Of a stretch of 64,000 nucleotides of DNA, positions 46,290 through 56,984 are shown piece after piece (position 1 is the stretch's first letter; the number at the start of each line of letters is the position of its first letter). The translations under genes and the position numbers were made by a program. The DNA is from Henricia sp. BOLD:AAB3569 (taxonomy: Eukaryota; Echinodermata; Asteroidea; Spinulosida; Echinasteridae): assembly GCA_037783545.1 (NCBI GenBank), contig JBBELK010000690.1, forward strand, positions 1 through 64,000, in the 5' to 3' direction. The notes below the pieces were generated by a model that had not been told where the DNA came from, ran no database searches, and saw only the letters and a list, made by a program, of their open reading frames with translations.

Positions 46290-46870
46290 ATGTATATCCT
46301 GAATTTAGGCTACGTGGTTCAGTCAAGTCTTGGTTTAGTTCATACCTCACTAATCGTAATACTAGGGTTTCAATTAAAGGAGAGTTATCCAAGGAACAAA
46401 CTCTCTCATACTCACTGCCCCAGGGTTCCATTATCGGTCCACAGGCATTTATATTGTACACCACACCAGTCGGGGCCATTATTCGTGATTTCCATGTTTT
46501 GTTCCATGCGTACGCTGACGATATTCAGATTTATGCTGAATTCGACCCGAAGGTCGAGGGTGATTGTCAGCGTGTGCTTGACCAGCGACTCCGCTCAGCT
46601 TCAGATCGCACCCGGCTTTCCATTCCAAGATCTAAGAGGAAAGCCGGGAATAATTCCTTCAGCATTGCTGGTCCTCGGTTGTGGAACACGTTGTCAGTCG
46701 ATCTGAGAGAAACGGAGTCGCTGTCCCTCTTCAAGCGTTCTCTCAAGACTTTCTTATTTCGGTTTCCTTTGTGAATAATGTACCCAGTGATTCCCGTTGA
46801 CTATTGTTTTGTTATTTGTTTGTCTTCACCCGTTCATTGTTACGCGCTCTGATCTTTGTATAGCGCGATA
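46290..46870 (+). pseudogene. LINE ORF2 3' fragment (Jockey/CR1 group)
   Basis: The plus frame (46268-46774) carries reverse-transcriptase palm motifs: SYSLPQGSIIGP, then AYADDIQIYAEF with an intact YADD at 46511-46522. It then jumps to the C-terminal tail ending in GPRLWNTLSVDLR and FKRSLKTFLF, which is common to CR1/Jockey-type ORF2 ends. The thumb and most of the C-terminal region are deleted at about residue 98-100, and the 5' part is missing, as expected from 5' truncation. The 3' end carries TAGCGCGATACAAAA, a typical LINE tail. A pseudogene with no endonuclease domain. Confidence 0.8.
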
Positions 46871-46871
46871 C

Positions 46872-47878
46872 AAAAAACTATGAATTGCAGGATAGGGCGA
46901 CAAATCGTGTGTAAAAAAGGTATATTAGGGCGACCTGCTCAATAGGGCGACATTTTGGTGTCGCCCTAATATTTTTGAGTTTAAAATTAATTTTTTTAGG
47001 TCAAAAACCATTTTTTTTAGGTCGAGAACCATTTTTATTGGGACTGGAGCTGTTTCTCTTCGGTCTGGAAGCATCTCTGGAAGCTTCGGGTAAAAAAATA
47101 AGGTGTCATTTTGAGTGACTCTTGCCGAAATTTCGGTGGTCCCCGGCGAGAGTCTTGCCGAAATGTCGCCCCATTGCGGCATTCAGCGTTCTTTAAAAAA
47201 CTATGAATTGCAGGTTAGGGCGACAAATCGTGTGTAAAAAAGGTATATTAGGGCGACCTGCTCAATAGGGCGACATTTTGGTGTCGCCCTAATATTTTTG
47301 AGTTTAAAATTAACTTTTTTAGGTCAAAAACCATTTTTTTTAGGTCGAGAACCATTTTTATCGGGATTGGAGCTGTCTCTCTTTGGTCTGCGACCATCTC
47401 CGGAAGCTTTGGGTAAAAAAATAAGGTGTCATTTTGAGAGACTCTTGCCGAAATTTCGGTGGTCCCCGGTGAGAGTCTTCCCGAAATGTCGCCCCATTGC
47501 GGCATTCAGCGTTGTTAAAACAACGCTGAATGCCGCAATGGGGCGACATTTCGGGAAACAACGCTGAATGCCGCAATGGGGCGACATTTCGGGAAGACTC
47601 TCGCCGGAGACCACCGAAATTTCGGCAAGAGTCTCTCAAAATGACACCTTATTTTTTTACCCGAAGCTTCCGGAGATGGTCACAGACCTAAGAGAGACAG
47701 TTCCAGACCCAATAAAAATGGTTCTCGATTTAAAAAAAATGGTTTTTGACCTAAAAAAATTAATTTTAAACTCAAAAATATTAGGGCGACACCAAAATGT
47801 CGCCCTATTGAGCAGGTCGCCCTAATATACCTTTTTTACACACGATTTGTCGCCCTAACCTGCAATTCATAGTTTTTT
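46872..47878. mobile_element. Foldback element: two direct units plus one inverted unit
   Basis: Units at 46872-47194 and 47195-47515 are direct copies; 47516-47878 is inverted. All share AACTATGAATTGCAGG, TAGGGCGACATTTTGGTGTCG and TTTTTTTAGGTCGAGAACC. The inverted unit has a 38-bp tandem duplication at its start (CAACGCTGAATGCCGC twice). Each unit contains a similar 85-codon open frame. Confidence 0.85.
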
Positions 47879-47885
47879 AAATGCT

Positions 47886-47912
47886 TATTATTATTATTAT
47901 TATTATTATTAT
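47886..47912. repeat. (ATT)n microsatellite
   Basis: About nine ATT units directly beyond the foldback element. Confidence 0.9.
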
Positions 47913-48424
47913 CCTGGGGATTCACTGGCACAAGGTTTTTAGGCGGGCTGGCAACACTGCACATCGCCAGGCTTCCTGAGGAGATCTCAGCACGGCAGGT
48001 CCTGCTGGCTGCCAGCAAGCCTCAACCTCATGGCCGCCCAACAATCTCCCCAAACTGTCGGCGGTTTCACAAGTCTGTCTCGCAACACAAACTGCCTTTT
48101 TTTGGGACCAGAAATCTCACTATTAAACATCTTGTTGCGCCCCAATATAAATTGTAAAAAATCGTTTTTAAAATGCATATCGTCAGAAAGTTTGAATTGA
48201 ACAATGTTGTGATGTTTTAGAGCTTATTTTTCATGATGCGCAACCTAGCTCAGACACACCAAGAATGCGTTGTGAAACCGAATGGTACATGTATTAGTGT
48301 ACCCAATGCTCAGGCGATGACGTCACAGATTTCCATGTCCCTACCCATGTACCGGTAGATCAGTACACACATAGAGCATGACCTTTGACTGCAACTTATG
48401 GTACCGTGCATGAGATCAACTACA
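47913..48424. other. No recognised feature
   Basis: Unique-looking; frames show no domain. Confidence 0.35.
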
Positions 48425-48532
48425 GGATGTAAACGCGGCACTCAGGATCATTGCGGTTAACACTGACGCATTCTTATCAGGGGATCAATCTTGATCTCGA
48501 GCTCGGGACCAGTGTAAACACCGTCTCATATG
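48425..48532. mobile_element. Family L fragment (inverse of 61576)
   Basis: CGGCACTCAGGATCATTGC, AGGGGATCAATCTTGATC and GGGACCAGTGTAAACACC match 61576-61680 in reverse. Confidence 0.7.
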
Positions 48533-48980
48533 CCAGTGTTCATGTTCACCAATGGGCAAGCGATGTGCCATGGGGCGTGCCCAAAAAGGTGTAGGCGCCC
48601 TCTCCTTTGATTCATTATGACCTTTGACATAAAGTCACATGTAAATCATTCACCGCAACCATTAGCCTACAGGCACACACACACATGGCATGCTCCAAGA
48701 ACACAGTCACATTCTACATGTATGACTGCATGTACATGTGCAATGTAAAACTTGTCATCTTGAAGCACACTTGTACCATACCAAGAGGCCTGTCGATGAT
48801 GGCCGCTACAGTATTTAGCCCTTTTCACACTACCCAGTCCTTGAAAAATTACCTTGCTATAAATTACATTTAACCCAGAAATTCTTTTTACACTGCAAAC
48901 TTATACACCAGAGATAGCTCATTTCCCAAGATGGACAGTAACTACATACGTAGGGCCCCGAGCATGAAGTCCCATTCAGC

Positions 48981-49420
48981 ATGTTTCTATTGAAGATCCG
49001 GAAATTTACCAGTAAACCAATTTGCCGGTAAATAAAGAGCTAGCAACGCAAAGTTTCTACTGAAGCGCTCTATCCAGAAAATACCCAAGCTTGCTGGCCT
49101 TCAATCACGCTTCGTGGATTTGCTGGGTAAAGGTCACATGCAGGAGTCAAGCACGTGCATTGGATCAGTCATTGTGCGGTCACATGTTTACATTTTCTCC
49201 ACTGTATGCACACTATAGGGTGGAAAGGTGTGTGTTTCTATTAGCGCTTACCAGATAAATTCCCCGGCATTTTCCTTCCTTGAGAAGGAAAATTGCCGGG
49301 GAAAATTCTCCCCGCCAGTTACCGGAAAATACCGGATAATTAAGACCTGTTTCTACTGAGCACATTTTCCGTCTTTTCTGGCATTATCCAGTAAATGGAT
49401 CTCATTAGAAAGACGCATTG
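48981..49420. mobile_element. Family C element, copy 3 (full)
   Basis: GTTTCTATTGAAGATCCGG start and AGTAAATGGATCTCATTAGA end are imperfect inverses. Internal palindrome ATTTTCCTTCCTTGAGAAGG. Shares all blocks with 31722 and, in reverse, 42140 and 50283. Confidence 0.8.
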
Positions 49421-49494
49421 ATGTTTCACCACATTTTTGGCTCTTTTCTGCTACATGTACCTCATGGAAAGTTACAGAGATAGATTTGGATTAA

Positions 49495-49965
49495 GGCCCG
49501 TCTACACGAACCAACATTTTGTTGGTGCCACCACGGACTGACACCCGAGTGGCACTTCAGTGCTCGTCTTGGGCACAAAATGACGTCAGCACGTAAATTG
49601 TGTTTTCACGAACTGACACCTATCGTAAATTATTATTTGTGTCAAGCATGTTCACAGCTTTTTTTTTCGAAAATATTCGACATTTTCTTGGGTGTCAGTT
49701 TGTGGAAACAAAAATTCATGCGATTTAAGTCCAGTGTACGGAGTGTTACACTCGGATGTCAGTTTGTAAAAACTTGTGTCCCCCACTGCGCAGTTTTCAC
49801 AAACTGTAACACAAGTGCACTTGGGTGTCACTTCGTGGTGTCAGCTACGATTTGTGGGTGGTGTGGACATCACTCAAGACAATGTTTAACATCAAGTTGG
49901 GCAATATGCATGTTGAAACACTGCAGATGTTTCTGTTCTGTACCGGTATTTCTCTTCTAGACGAA
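49495..49965. mobile_element. TGACACC-word repeat element
   Basis: Starts GGCCCGTCTACACGAACC. Contains repeated TGTCAGTTTGTGGAAAC-like, TGACACC and GTGTCA words in both orientations. The right end near CTAGACGAACC is uncertain. Confidence 0.55.
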
Positions 49966-50064
49966 CCACCACTCAAATGCAGATGAATGTTTATGATGAC
50001 AAGGCCTACTCTAGTGGCTGCTTCACAGCTGTGGAACCATCTTTGAGACAGCATCAAGAAAGCC

Positions 50065-50269
50065 AGGGATGCATTCCAAATACACGAACAACAAACTTTT
50101 GCCAAAAACAGGTGCCCGGCTTTCCATACAGAGGTGCAAAAAAGCACTGTAACCAGTGGTAAACAGCAACACGGATCGTAGTTGCAGTGCTTTTGTGCAC
50201 TCGTCTACCCTGTTGTTAGCGAATGTTGCAAACATTTGCAATGTTCGCGTGTTTGGAATGCAGCCCTGG
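50065..50269. mobile_element. TIR MITE with TGCATTCCAAA ends
   Basis: CAGGGATGCATTCCAAATAC on the left and GTGTTTGGAATGCAGCCCTG on the right are inverses; GCAAAAGT / GCAAACATT words inside. No clear target duplication. Confidence 0.7.
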
Positions 50270-50282
50270 ATAATGCCAGAAA

Positions 50283-50600
50283 AGACTGGATATGTGCTCA
50301 ATAGAAACAGGTCTTACCCGCTATTTTCAGGTAAATGGCGGGGAGAATTTTCCCCAGTAATTTTCCTTCTCGAGGAAGGAAAATGCTGGGGAATTTATTA
50401 GGTATATGCCAATAGAAACACACCGTTCTGCTCGAGTGCACATACAGGGGAGAAAACATAAACATGCGACCGCAATGATTGATCCAATGCACATGCTTGA
50501 CCTCTGCATGATGTCAGTGTCACATAGCATGGCGAAGGCCAACAAGCTCTGCTATTTTCCGGATAGAGTGGCTCAGTAGAAACTTCGCGTTTCCCGCTAT
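50283..50600. mobile_element. Family C element, copy 4 (reverse, partial)
   Basis: CAATAGAAACAGGTCTTACC start, the inverse of the right part of 48981. Includes TTTTCCTTCTCGAGGAAGG palindrome and CTCAGTAGAAACTTCGC. Confidence 0.75.
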
Positions 50601-51494
50601 TTAATGTCTTAATCATCTTGAGTTCCATCTCTTTCCAGTGACAGACTTAGATTAATTTTACCAAAATATTTCAGGTTTAAAGACCGTATTTATTTAGTCC
50701 CCTATAAATCTCATTTATTGTCCATCTGTTGTATTTGAATTTAACTTTTAACAAACCTTTTTTAAAGGTTGAACCCAACACCTTAGTTGTTACCATGTAA
50801 TATTTACCTTTGGCCTCAAATCATTACTGATCGAGACACTGGGGATTCTAAAGGGAGTTTTGGGTCCAATATCTGCTTTCTACATCCCAGGTGTACTAAT
50901 AAAGCACTCCTGTCAGACCTGCATTTTCAGCTTCATTCCAGTTTTGTTGTTGTTAAGTGTTTTCCCCTTAAGACATCATAGAGACAGCTTCAGGTTTAGT
51001 GAGAGACAGCCACCTGTCAAATCTGTCACCTGTGTCACTGGGCCACATGCTTGTCCCTGTCCAAATACAAGGGTAGGACAGACCCCTCTTAACCTTGACT
51101 GGCTTGGTTCAATGACTCCCTGGAATCTCACAGCAATCTGGTTAAAGACTGCAATGTGGGTCACAATGTACTGTTCACACGACCTATAGATAAAACCTGT
51201 TGACAGCACATTCTTCATCCTACATGTACATGTAATGGTACATCAGTGTGACCTCCAGGTTCACAGTTCACATTTATGTTACATTACAGACAGTTGGTGT
51301 GTTGTCTGCCTTTTCAAGTTATGCACTTGTTCAATTTTATCTTCGGCCCATTATATTCCAAAGGGAGGAATGTCTGAGATAGTTTAGAAATGTACATAGG
51401 CCTATACACTCATCAGGGAAAGTCTCAGCAAATTTTATTTTGAGAAAAATGTGGAAACATTTCCATGAGTTTTGAAGGGGATCTTTGGTGCAGT
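50601..51494. other. No recognised gene
   Basis: 0.9 kb of unique-looking sequence. Confidence 0.35.
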
Positions 51495-51715
51495 GAAAAA
51501 CAACTGGGCTACATCGTGATTCGAACCTTCTGCTTAAAGGCAGAGGCTCGTCAGCAATGTGCGCACGCCAATTTTGTGCCACGAAATACGCAGCTCCATG
51601 CCTTTGCTATGGAGCTGCGTATTTTGTAGCACGAATGTAGCGCGCGCGCATTGCTGACGAGCCTGTGCCTTTAATGTGCAAATAATTTATCAATTGAGCT
51701 ATGAAGCCAACTGGT
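51495..51715 (-). mobile_element. tRNA-derived SINE split by family A
   Basis: Minus-strand head 51675-51715 (GGCTTCATAGCTCAATTG, A box) and 51495-51533 (GCAGAAGGTTCGAATCACG, B box), interrupted between the boxes. Same SINE family as 33803-34330. Confidence 0.75.
51538..51670. mobile_element. Family A TTAA MITE, copy in SINE
   Basis: 133 bp, TTAA at 51534-51537 and 51671-51674. Ends AGGCAGAGGCTCGTCAGC and GCTGACGAGCCTGTGCCT. It lies between the A and B boxes of the SINE. Confidence 0.85.
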
Positions 51716-51835
51716 GGTTTCGAAACACCGTGTTGCAGTTGTTCCTCAATGATTGGGATTGGCTATAACGTGAGTTTAACAAGCCCTACAAAGGGATAAA
51801 CCCTTCAATGAGATAACCACCCCTCCCAGCAATCA

Positions 51836-52318
51836 CTTGGCATGGTGGTGGTGCTTTGGCATGGTGGAGGTGGACAGATACCATATTTAGGTCGGACCAG
51901 GGTGACCATTGGGTTTGATCCAGCATTCTGTGGCACAAGTCAGTCGTCTTCCACGGTGGCTTTGGTTGTTCCTGATTGTCGTGATGCAACACCGTACCAA
52001 CTGGTTGTGGGTACAAACTCAGGAGCTTTTCGCAGTTGCTACAAACATCTTTTCGACCACCAGAAAAGAAAAAAATGGAATGGCTCTGGCATCAGTGCAG
52101 CATGTCGGAGAATCTATGAAGATTTAGGAAGTTTCACGGAAGGCAGGACCAGCAGGAAAGATTGGCCTTGTGACATGTCGTACTAGAGATCAGGTGATAG
52201 TCCCTGCCAACTCGCTGAAGTACATTTCGGGCACTGTTCGAAATGGATTGGGGAGACCAGTGACTGCTCTACTGGATGTTCCACACCTGCGTAAAATACC
52301 CACTGGCATCAACACAGT
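51836..52318 (+). pseudogene. Gypsy protease C-terminal region and linker
   Basis: One plus frame reads IPYLGRTRVTIGFDP, then a V-V-P-D-C core and PYQLVVGTNSGAFRSCYK, which resembles the C-terminal half of a retroviral-type aspartic protease (the I/V-P-Y-L-G and V-G-T-N elements). A shift then leads to a second frame at about 52170 with VPANSLKYISGTVRNG and ALLDVPHLRKIPTGINTV, the region that normally precedes reverse transcriptase. The catalytic D-T/S-G lies outside and is not seen. The RT fingers and first palm motif should follow but are deleted at about 52318. Confidence 0.65.
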
Positions 52319-53233
52319 TTGCTCGTTGGGACACCAGCTACTTTCCAAAGACTCATGGAGAGATGTATGGCAGGCCTAAACTTGGCAGAGGTACTAGTGT
52401 ACATGGATGAAGTCATCATCTTTGCCCCTACCCTAGAGGAGATGGAGAAGCGTTTGGCCAGAGTGTTTGATCGTTTAGCCGAGTATGGGCTAAAGATTGC
52501 TCCTGAAAAATGTCAGTTGTGCTGTACTTCTGTCAAATACCTTGGACAAGTAGTTTCAGAAGAGGGCGTAAGAACAGACCCACAGAAGGTAGAGGCAATC
52601 AAGTCATGGCCATCCCCGACTGATGCAAGACAGTTGCGGTCTTTCCTCGGACTGGCCGGTTATTATCGGCGATTTATTGATGGATATGCAAAGATTGCAA
52701 AGCCCTTACATGAGTTGACTGCTGAATTACAAAGTAACTATGCAAGAGGTCAGACATGTAGTAGGGATCCAGGTAGAGGTTTGAAAGTGGCTTTTCAGGA
52801 GTTAAAGGACAAGTTGTGTTCAGCCCCGGTTTTGGCCTTTGAGGACATGAATCGACCATTTATACTGCATGTGGATGCTAGTAGGGATGGTCTTGGTGCT
52901 GTTTTGTGCCAGGAGTCTGAGGGTAGGCTGAGACCAGTTGCTTACGCCAGCCGTGGGCTGACCCCATCGGAGAAAAATTTTCCAGCCCACAAGCTTGAAT
53001 TTTTAGCACTCAAGTGGGCGATTGTGGACAAGTTCAAGGATTACTTGTATACAGCCAGAGGGCCAGGTATTCACCGACAATTATCCATTAACATACTTCC
53101 TTACTTCTGCCTAGCTGTACGCCACCGGACATCGATGGCTAGCAGCTCTGACAACTTACGATTTCACCATTCACTACAAGCCCGGTTACAGCAACCGAGA
53201 TGCGGATGCACTTTCCCGCCGACCACACAGTGA
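52319..53233 (+). pseudogene. Gypsy reverse transcriptase (second half) and RNase H
   Basis: The open frame begins with PATFQRLMERCM, the middle palm motif. The catalytic box then reads Y-M-D-E at 52400-52411 where Y-(M/V)-D-D is expected, so the second Asp is replaced by Glu. Thumb residues (KIAPEKCQL, KYLGQVVS, FLGLAGYYRRFI) follow. The RNase-H-type domain reads FILHVDASRDGLGAVLCQ, then PVAYASRGLTPSEKNF and E-FLALKWAI. The end of the frame after about 53060 is out of phase: the expected H-Y-K-P-G-Y-S-N motif is in the next frame at about 53175. The N-terminal palm motif carrying the first catalytic Asp is deleted. Confidence 0.85.
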
Positions 53234-53614
53234 TTCGCTCACGCAGTCATCGGAGAGGGATCAGATCGAGAAGATGCATATTCTGGAAGCCAGACTTCAA
53301 GGCGAGGTAGAGGGGCCAAATTCAACTATCCAAGGGGAGATGGTTGATGCTATTTCGTTCCAGCATATTGTGGACTTTGGGGGACGAAACGTTCCATAAA
53401 AGTACCACTGGAAGGGAACCAGGTCCTCTCATCCACTCCATGGCTTTGGGTGCAGAAGATATCCCTCCAGACTACGCAACCCCTAGTCTAACAACAGATG
53501 TAGATGAAGATGCAGTAAATTGGGAGACCGAACAGGTCGAAAATGAGAACATCAAGCAGGTTATCAAATTTGTCCAAGCGGGCATAAAGCCTAGACAGAT
53601 CTCAACCTTACCTG
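53234..53614 (+). pseudogene. Gypsy RNase H/integrase linker, fragmentary
   Basis: Fragments in two frames. One continues the RNase H end (DALSRRP at about 53206-53226) and reads DQIEKMHILEARL. Another, to 53628, reads NIKQVIKFVQAGIKP, which resembles the linker before the integrase zinc finger. Stops separate the pieces. The zinc-finger HHCC module is absent. Confidence 0.5.
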
Positions 53615-55168
53615 ATGAAGCGGTTTAACCGTACACTAATAAGCATGCTTGGCACCCTTCCTCGAGATAAGGAAACATGGGGCAAGTTGTACATGCGTAC
53701 AACTCCACTCGCGGTGACAGTACGGGATTCTGCCCGTATTACATCATGTTTGGGAGAGAAGCAAGACTGCCTCTTGACCTCCGTTTTAAAACAACGCCTG
53801 ATCATGTCACAAATAAGGACCACACCAAATATGTGTCTGAGCTCAGGTGCAGCTTGGAAAATGCATACAACTTGGCAGCAAAAGAATCAGCAAAGTTGGC
53901 AGCATGGAACAATTAAACAACGTTATGACTTAAGAGTGAGGGGCAGTGAGTTGCAACCTGGGGATAGAGGTCTTGTTTGCAATGTTGGTTTCAAGGGTGC
54001 TCACAAGCTGGCTGATAGGTGGAAAGACACCGTGTACTGTGTTGTGGATCGCCCGAGTGACAGCATACCAGTTTATAGAGTGAAACCAGAGACAGGGGAT
54101 GGTGCGATGAGGACACTGCATCGCAATATGCTGCTGCCCATTGGAAGTCTGACTGGAGATGAGTCCCCACCGGTTGAAAAACCTACAGAGAAGCCAACGA
54201 CAAGACACGGAGCAAAGCAAAAGTCTTTCTCACACCCTCGTCAGTTGTCCTCATGTGATGTTGACGGCAGTGATGAAGATGGCTCTAACCATGATGATCA
54301 CAACATCATTACTACATGTATCTGGCCCCGTGACCGAGGTGACTTAGCAGTATCACCGTTGCCTGTGATTGACCATGAGGTGGCAAGCATAATAGACACC
54401 CAGTCAGATGAGCAGGACAATGACAGGATGCTCACCATACGAGACACTGGACAGAGAGTCGCATCACCTTGTCCCCATCAGTTGGATCCTGAAGCTAAGA
54501 CGTTTGTTTCCACTTCGTCTGCTTTGAAGGATGTGCCCTGTGATCTTGGATCGGGGATTGCATCACAGGATGGTGATGCAGAGTTACATGCGGATGACCC
54601 ACCTGAGTCAAAGTGGCAAACTGAACCTGTAACCAGGGCAAGCCAACTACCCGTTGAGCCTCGAGAGCTAGGAGACTGCCGAATGGAAGCAGCTCCCAGT
54701 ATTGGAGCTAAGGAAAGCAGCCTGCTGCCAACCACAGATAGTGTGAACCAGAGTGAGTGTTCGAGCACTATACTCAGTGGTTTTCCTTGTGCTGAGAAAC
54801 TGATGCCTCAGGTCTGTAGCGAGTTGGATATTTGTGCTGAAGTTGAAGTTGGCAGCTGTAGCCCGCTACATAAGAGTAATTTACCTGCAGCTGAACCTCC
54901 TGTACAAGGAATGGAACTCCCCACTGATGAGTACCCTCCTGGGGAAACTGGGATAACTGAACCCGGCAGTGAGAGTGGAGTGAAATGGCACAGGTCCTCG
55001 AGAGAGCGGAGACCCCCTAGGCAGTTTACCTACATGTACGAGGTACTAGGCCAGCCAGTGACTCACCAGGTGCATGCGAACACTTGGAGCCACTGGATAC
55101 CAGATTCTGTCATTCCTACATTTCTCACTGCAAAGAAAAGTTGCATCGGGATGCTGCAACACGTTTAG
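53615..55168 (+). pseudogene. Gypsy integrase C-terminal part with long tail
   Basis: A 517-codon frame. The first residues (RFNRTLISMLGTLP) are the end of the integrase catalytic core, so the HHCC finger and most of the DDE core are missing. A parallel frame at 53677 contains AYNSTRGDSTGFCPYYIMFG and REARLPLDL, so a frameshift affects 53677-53890. Next comes QRYDLRVRGSELQPGDRGLV, a GPF/Y-like region (FKGAHKLADRW), and a low-complexity acidic tail rich in Ser, Glu and Pro, ending RRPPRQFTYMYEVLG. The frame ends at TAG 55166-55168. Confidence 0.85.
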
Positions 55169-55181
55169 GGGGAGGGGGAAA

Positions 55182-56335
55182 TGTGTAGTCCAAGCGGTAC
55201 GGTGAAGCGCGCCCTTATGCGATTGCAGAAGACACGTTCGTGAAACGTTTATGGAGAGCGCCATGTTTCCGCACGTGTTTGGCGAGATTTGTGCAAACAA
55301 AGGCCAAAATCCTTTCTAGAATTTGACTGCCAGGTCCCGATTGATCAGGAATCTCGCAGCTTGTGGCTCTCAGGTGACACTGCACTAGGTTTAAGTGGAT
55401 GATTAATAGGATTCTAGGAGATTTTGGGATAGCAAGTCTATTTCAGCTAACGTTGCGGAACAAATAGAACACTATAAATCGAGAGCCAGATTGTATGGTT
55501 AATAAGGATGAAGAAATTGAATGACTAATATACCCTCTGGTAACATAACATCACAACATGACATGTTTAGTTCATCTTGGATTTTAAGTAAGTTTAAATG
55601 CATTGATTATGCCACATATTGGGTGAATCATTTGACCTGTTGTTTTGTTTACCCACTGATGAAGTGTTCTGTATGTACAAAGCGAAGCCTTTGTTAAATA
55701 GCATAAATGTTTTTATGCTTTGCTCTCAGGTACATCTCAGGTACATCTCAGGTACCCCCAGATATTCTTGGATACTTCCGGATCCATCAATTGTTGGATC
55801 CACGTGAACTGTATATATTCTCTCGGAGAACAGTGCCGACATCTGGCGGAGATAGGACTCGACAGAGTCGACACTAACTTTCAAGTTCACCTTGAAAGTT
55901 ACTCGGACTAGGACAGTTACTCGGACTAGGACAGCCGTCTGGAATCCAGTTACTCCTCGGAATCTGCACTGTGTTGCTGTGTCATGATCGGGAGTACGTG
56001 AACTGAGCTGACTTGAAGAACTGATCTGACTAGTCAATCGACAAACATTTGGATTCATATCCTTACTCGAGAACATTTAGGGCCCAAAAGAAATTGTGTA
56101 TGCATGTACCGGTTTTTTTTGTGAAAGAGAAAAGGTTTTTCTTGAAGTAGTTTGATAAAACCTATACATGTAGGCCTACTTTAAGTTTATTCAATCAGCG
56201 CTGATTTCTTGTTAAAGTTCTGCTTGAGCATGTTTTTAATAAAAGTTTGACACTTTCCACATCTACCTCTAGATTGGTGATTTGCCCAACTTTCTGATTA
56301 AAGTGTGTTGACTCTGATGTGGCTTACATAGCACA
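55182..56335 (+). repeat. Gypsy 3' LTR
   Basis: Starts TGTGTAGTCC immediately after the purine-rich tract. Contains possible TATA boxes (TATAAATC near 55473; TATATATT near 55811) and AATAAAA at 56238. ACATCTCAGGT is repeated three times at 55730-55755 and TTACTCGGACTAGGACAG twice near 55905. The end (about GCACA at 56335) is an estimate because no 5' LTR exists for comparison. It abuts family I. Confidence 0.75.
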
Positions 56336-56342
56336 CGCTTAA

Positions 56343-56925
56343 AGGCAGTATACATGATTGGTATCTCGAAAATCAGAAATGTTCACAAATGTATTACGCC
56401 TACATTGTAACTTAAACACGATGACCGTAGAAAACTTCCCCATAAATGGTTTTGTCTAAAGTGCTATAGTCTTTGAGAAATGAGTAAAACAATTAGTTTT
56501 CGTCTCATGAGACGAAAATTCAATTCGCCCCAAAACCATTTCACCCAAGTGCCATTTCGCCCCCAAGTGCCATTTCGCCCCCAAGTGCCATTTCGCCCCC
56601 AAACCACTTCGCCCCCAAACCACTTCGCCCGAGTGCCATTTCGCCCCAAATCACTTCGTCCAAACACATCATCGCCCAAATGCTACATGTACTTCACCCC
56701 AAAACCACTTCGTGCACAGGCCATGGTTCAGGGCGAAATGGTTTAGGGCGAAATGGTTTTGGGGCAAAATGACTGCAAACCCTTTTTTTACCGTTTTCTC
56801 GAAAGTTAGACGAAGTACGGAGCTGATTTTTGCTCAGGTTGGTTCTAGTCATGCATATCTTCAATCACACAGGGGGATAAAACTATTTGTAACAGTTTAC
56901 CAATCATGTATACTACATTGTATCT
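56343..56925. mobile_element. Family I TTAA element, copy 2
   Basis: TTAA at 56339-56342 and 56926-56929. AGGCAGTATACATGATTGG start; ends with the inverse of 18758's end. CCCCCAAGTGCCATTTCG is tandemly repeated three times in the interior. Confidence 0.8.
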
Positions 56926-56984
56926 TTAAACAATCTTTTGTTGAATCAAAAATTAACACATGCAGCTTTTGCGTTAAATCCAAC

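Larger units (their letters stand above)
51790..56335 (+). mobile_element. Ty3/Gypsy LTR retrotransposon, 5'-truncated and decayed
   Basis: A polyprotein is read in the order protease end, RT (part), RNase H, integrase (part), C-terminal extension, followed by a polypurine tract (55168-55181, GGGGGAGGGGGAAA) and a TGTGTAG... 3' LTR. There is no 5' LTR, gag or primer-binding site; the left side meets unrelated sequence at about 51790. At least two large deletions and two frameshifts break the pol region. It lies inside the MARVEL intron on the opposite strand. Confidence 0.9.

Noticed and set aside
46925-47825. Three similar 85-codon open frames (MPQWGDIS...) as a possible conserved small gene
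   Set aside because: They lie in recently duplicated units of one foldback element. Most differences between copies change the amino acid, so there is no sign of purifying selection.
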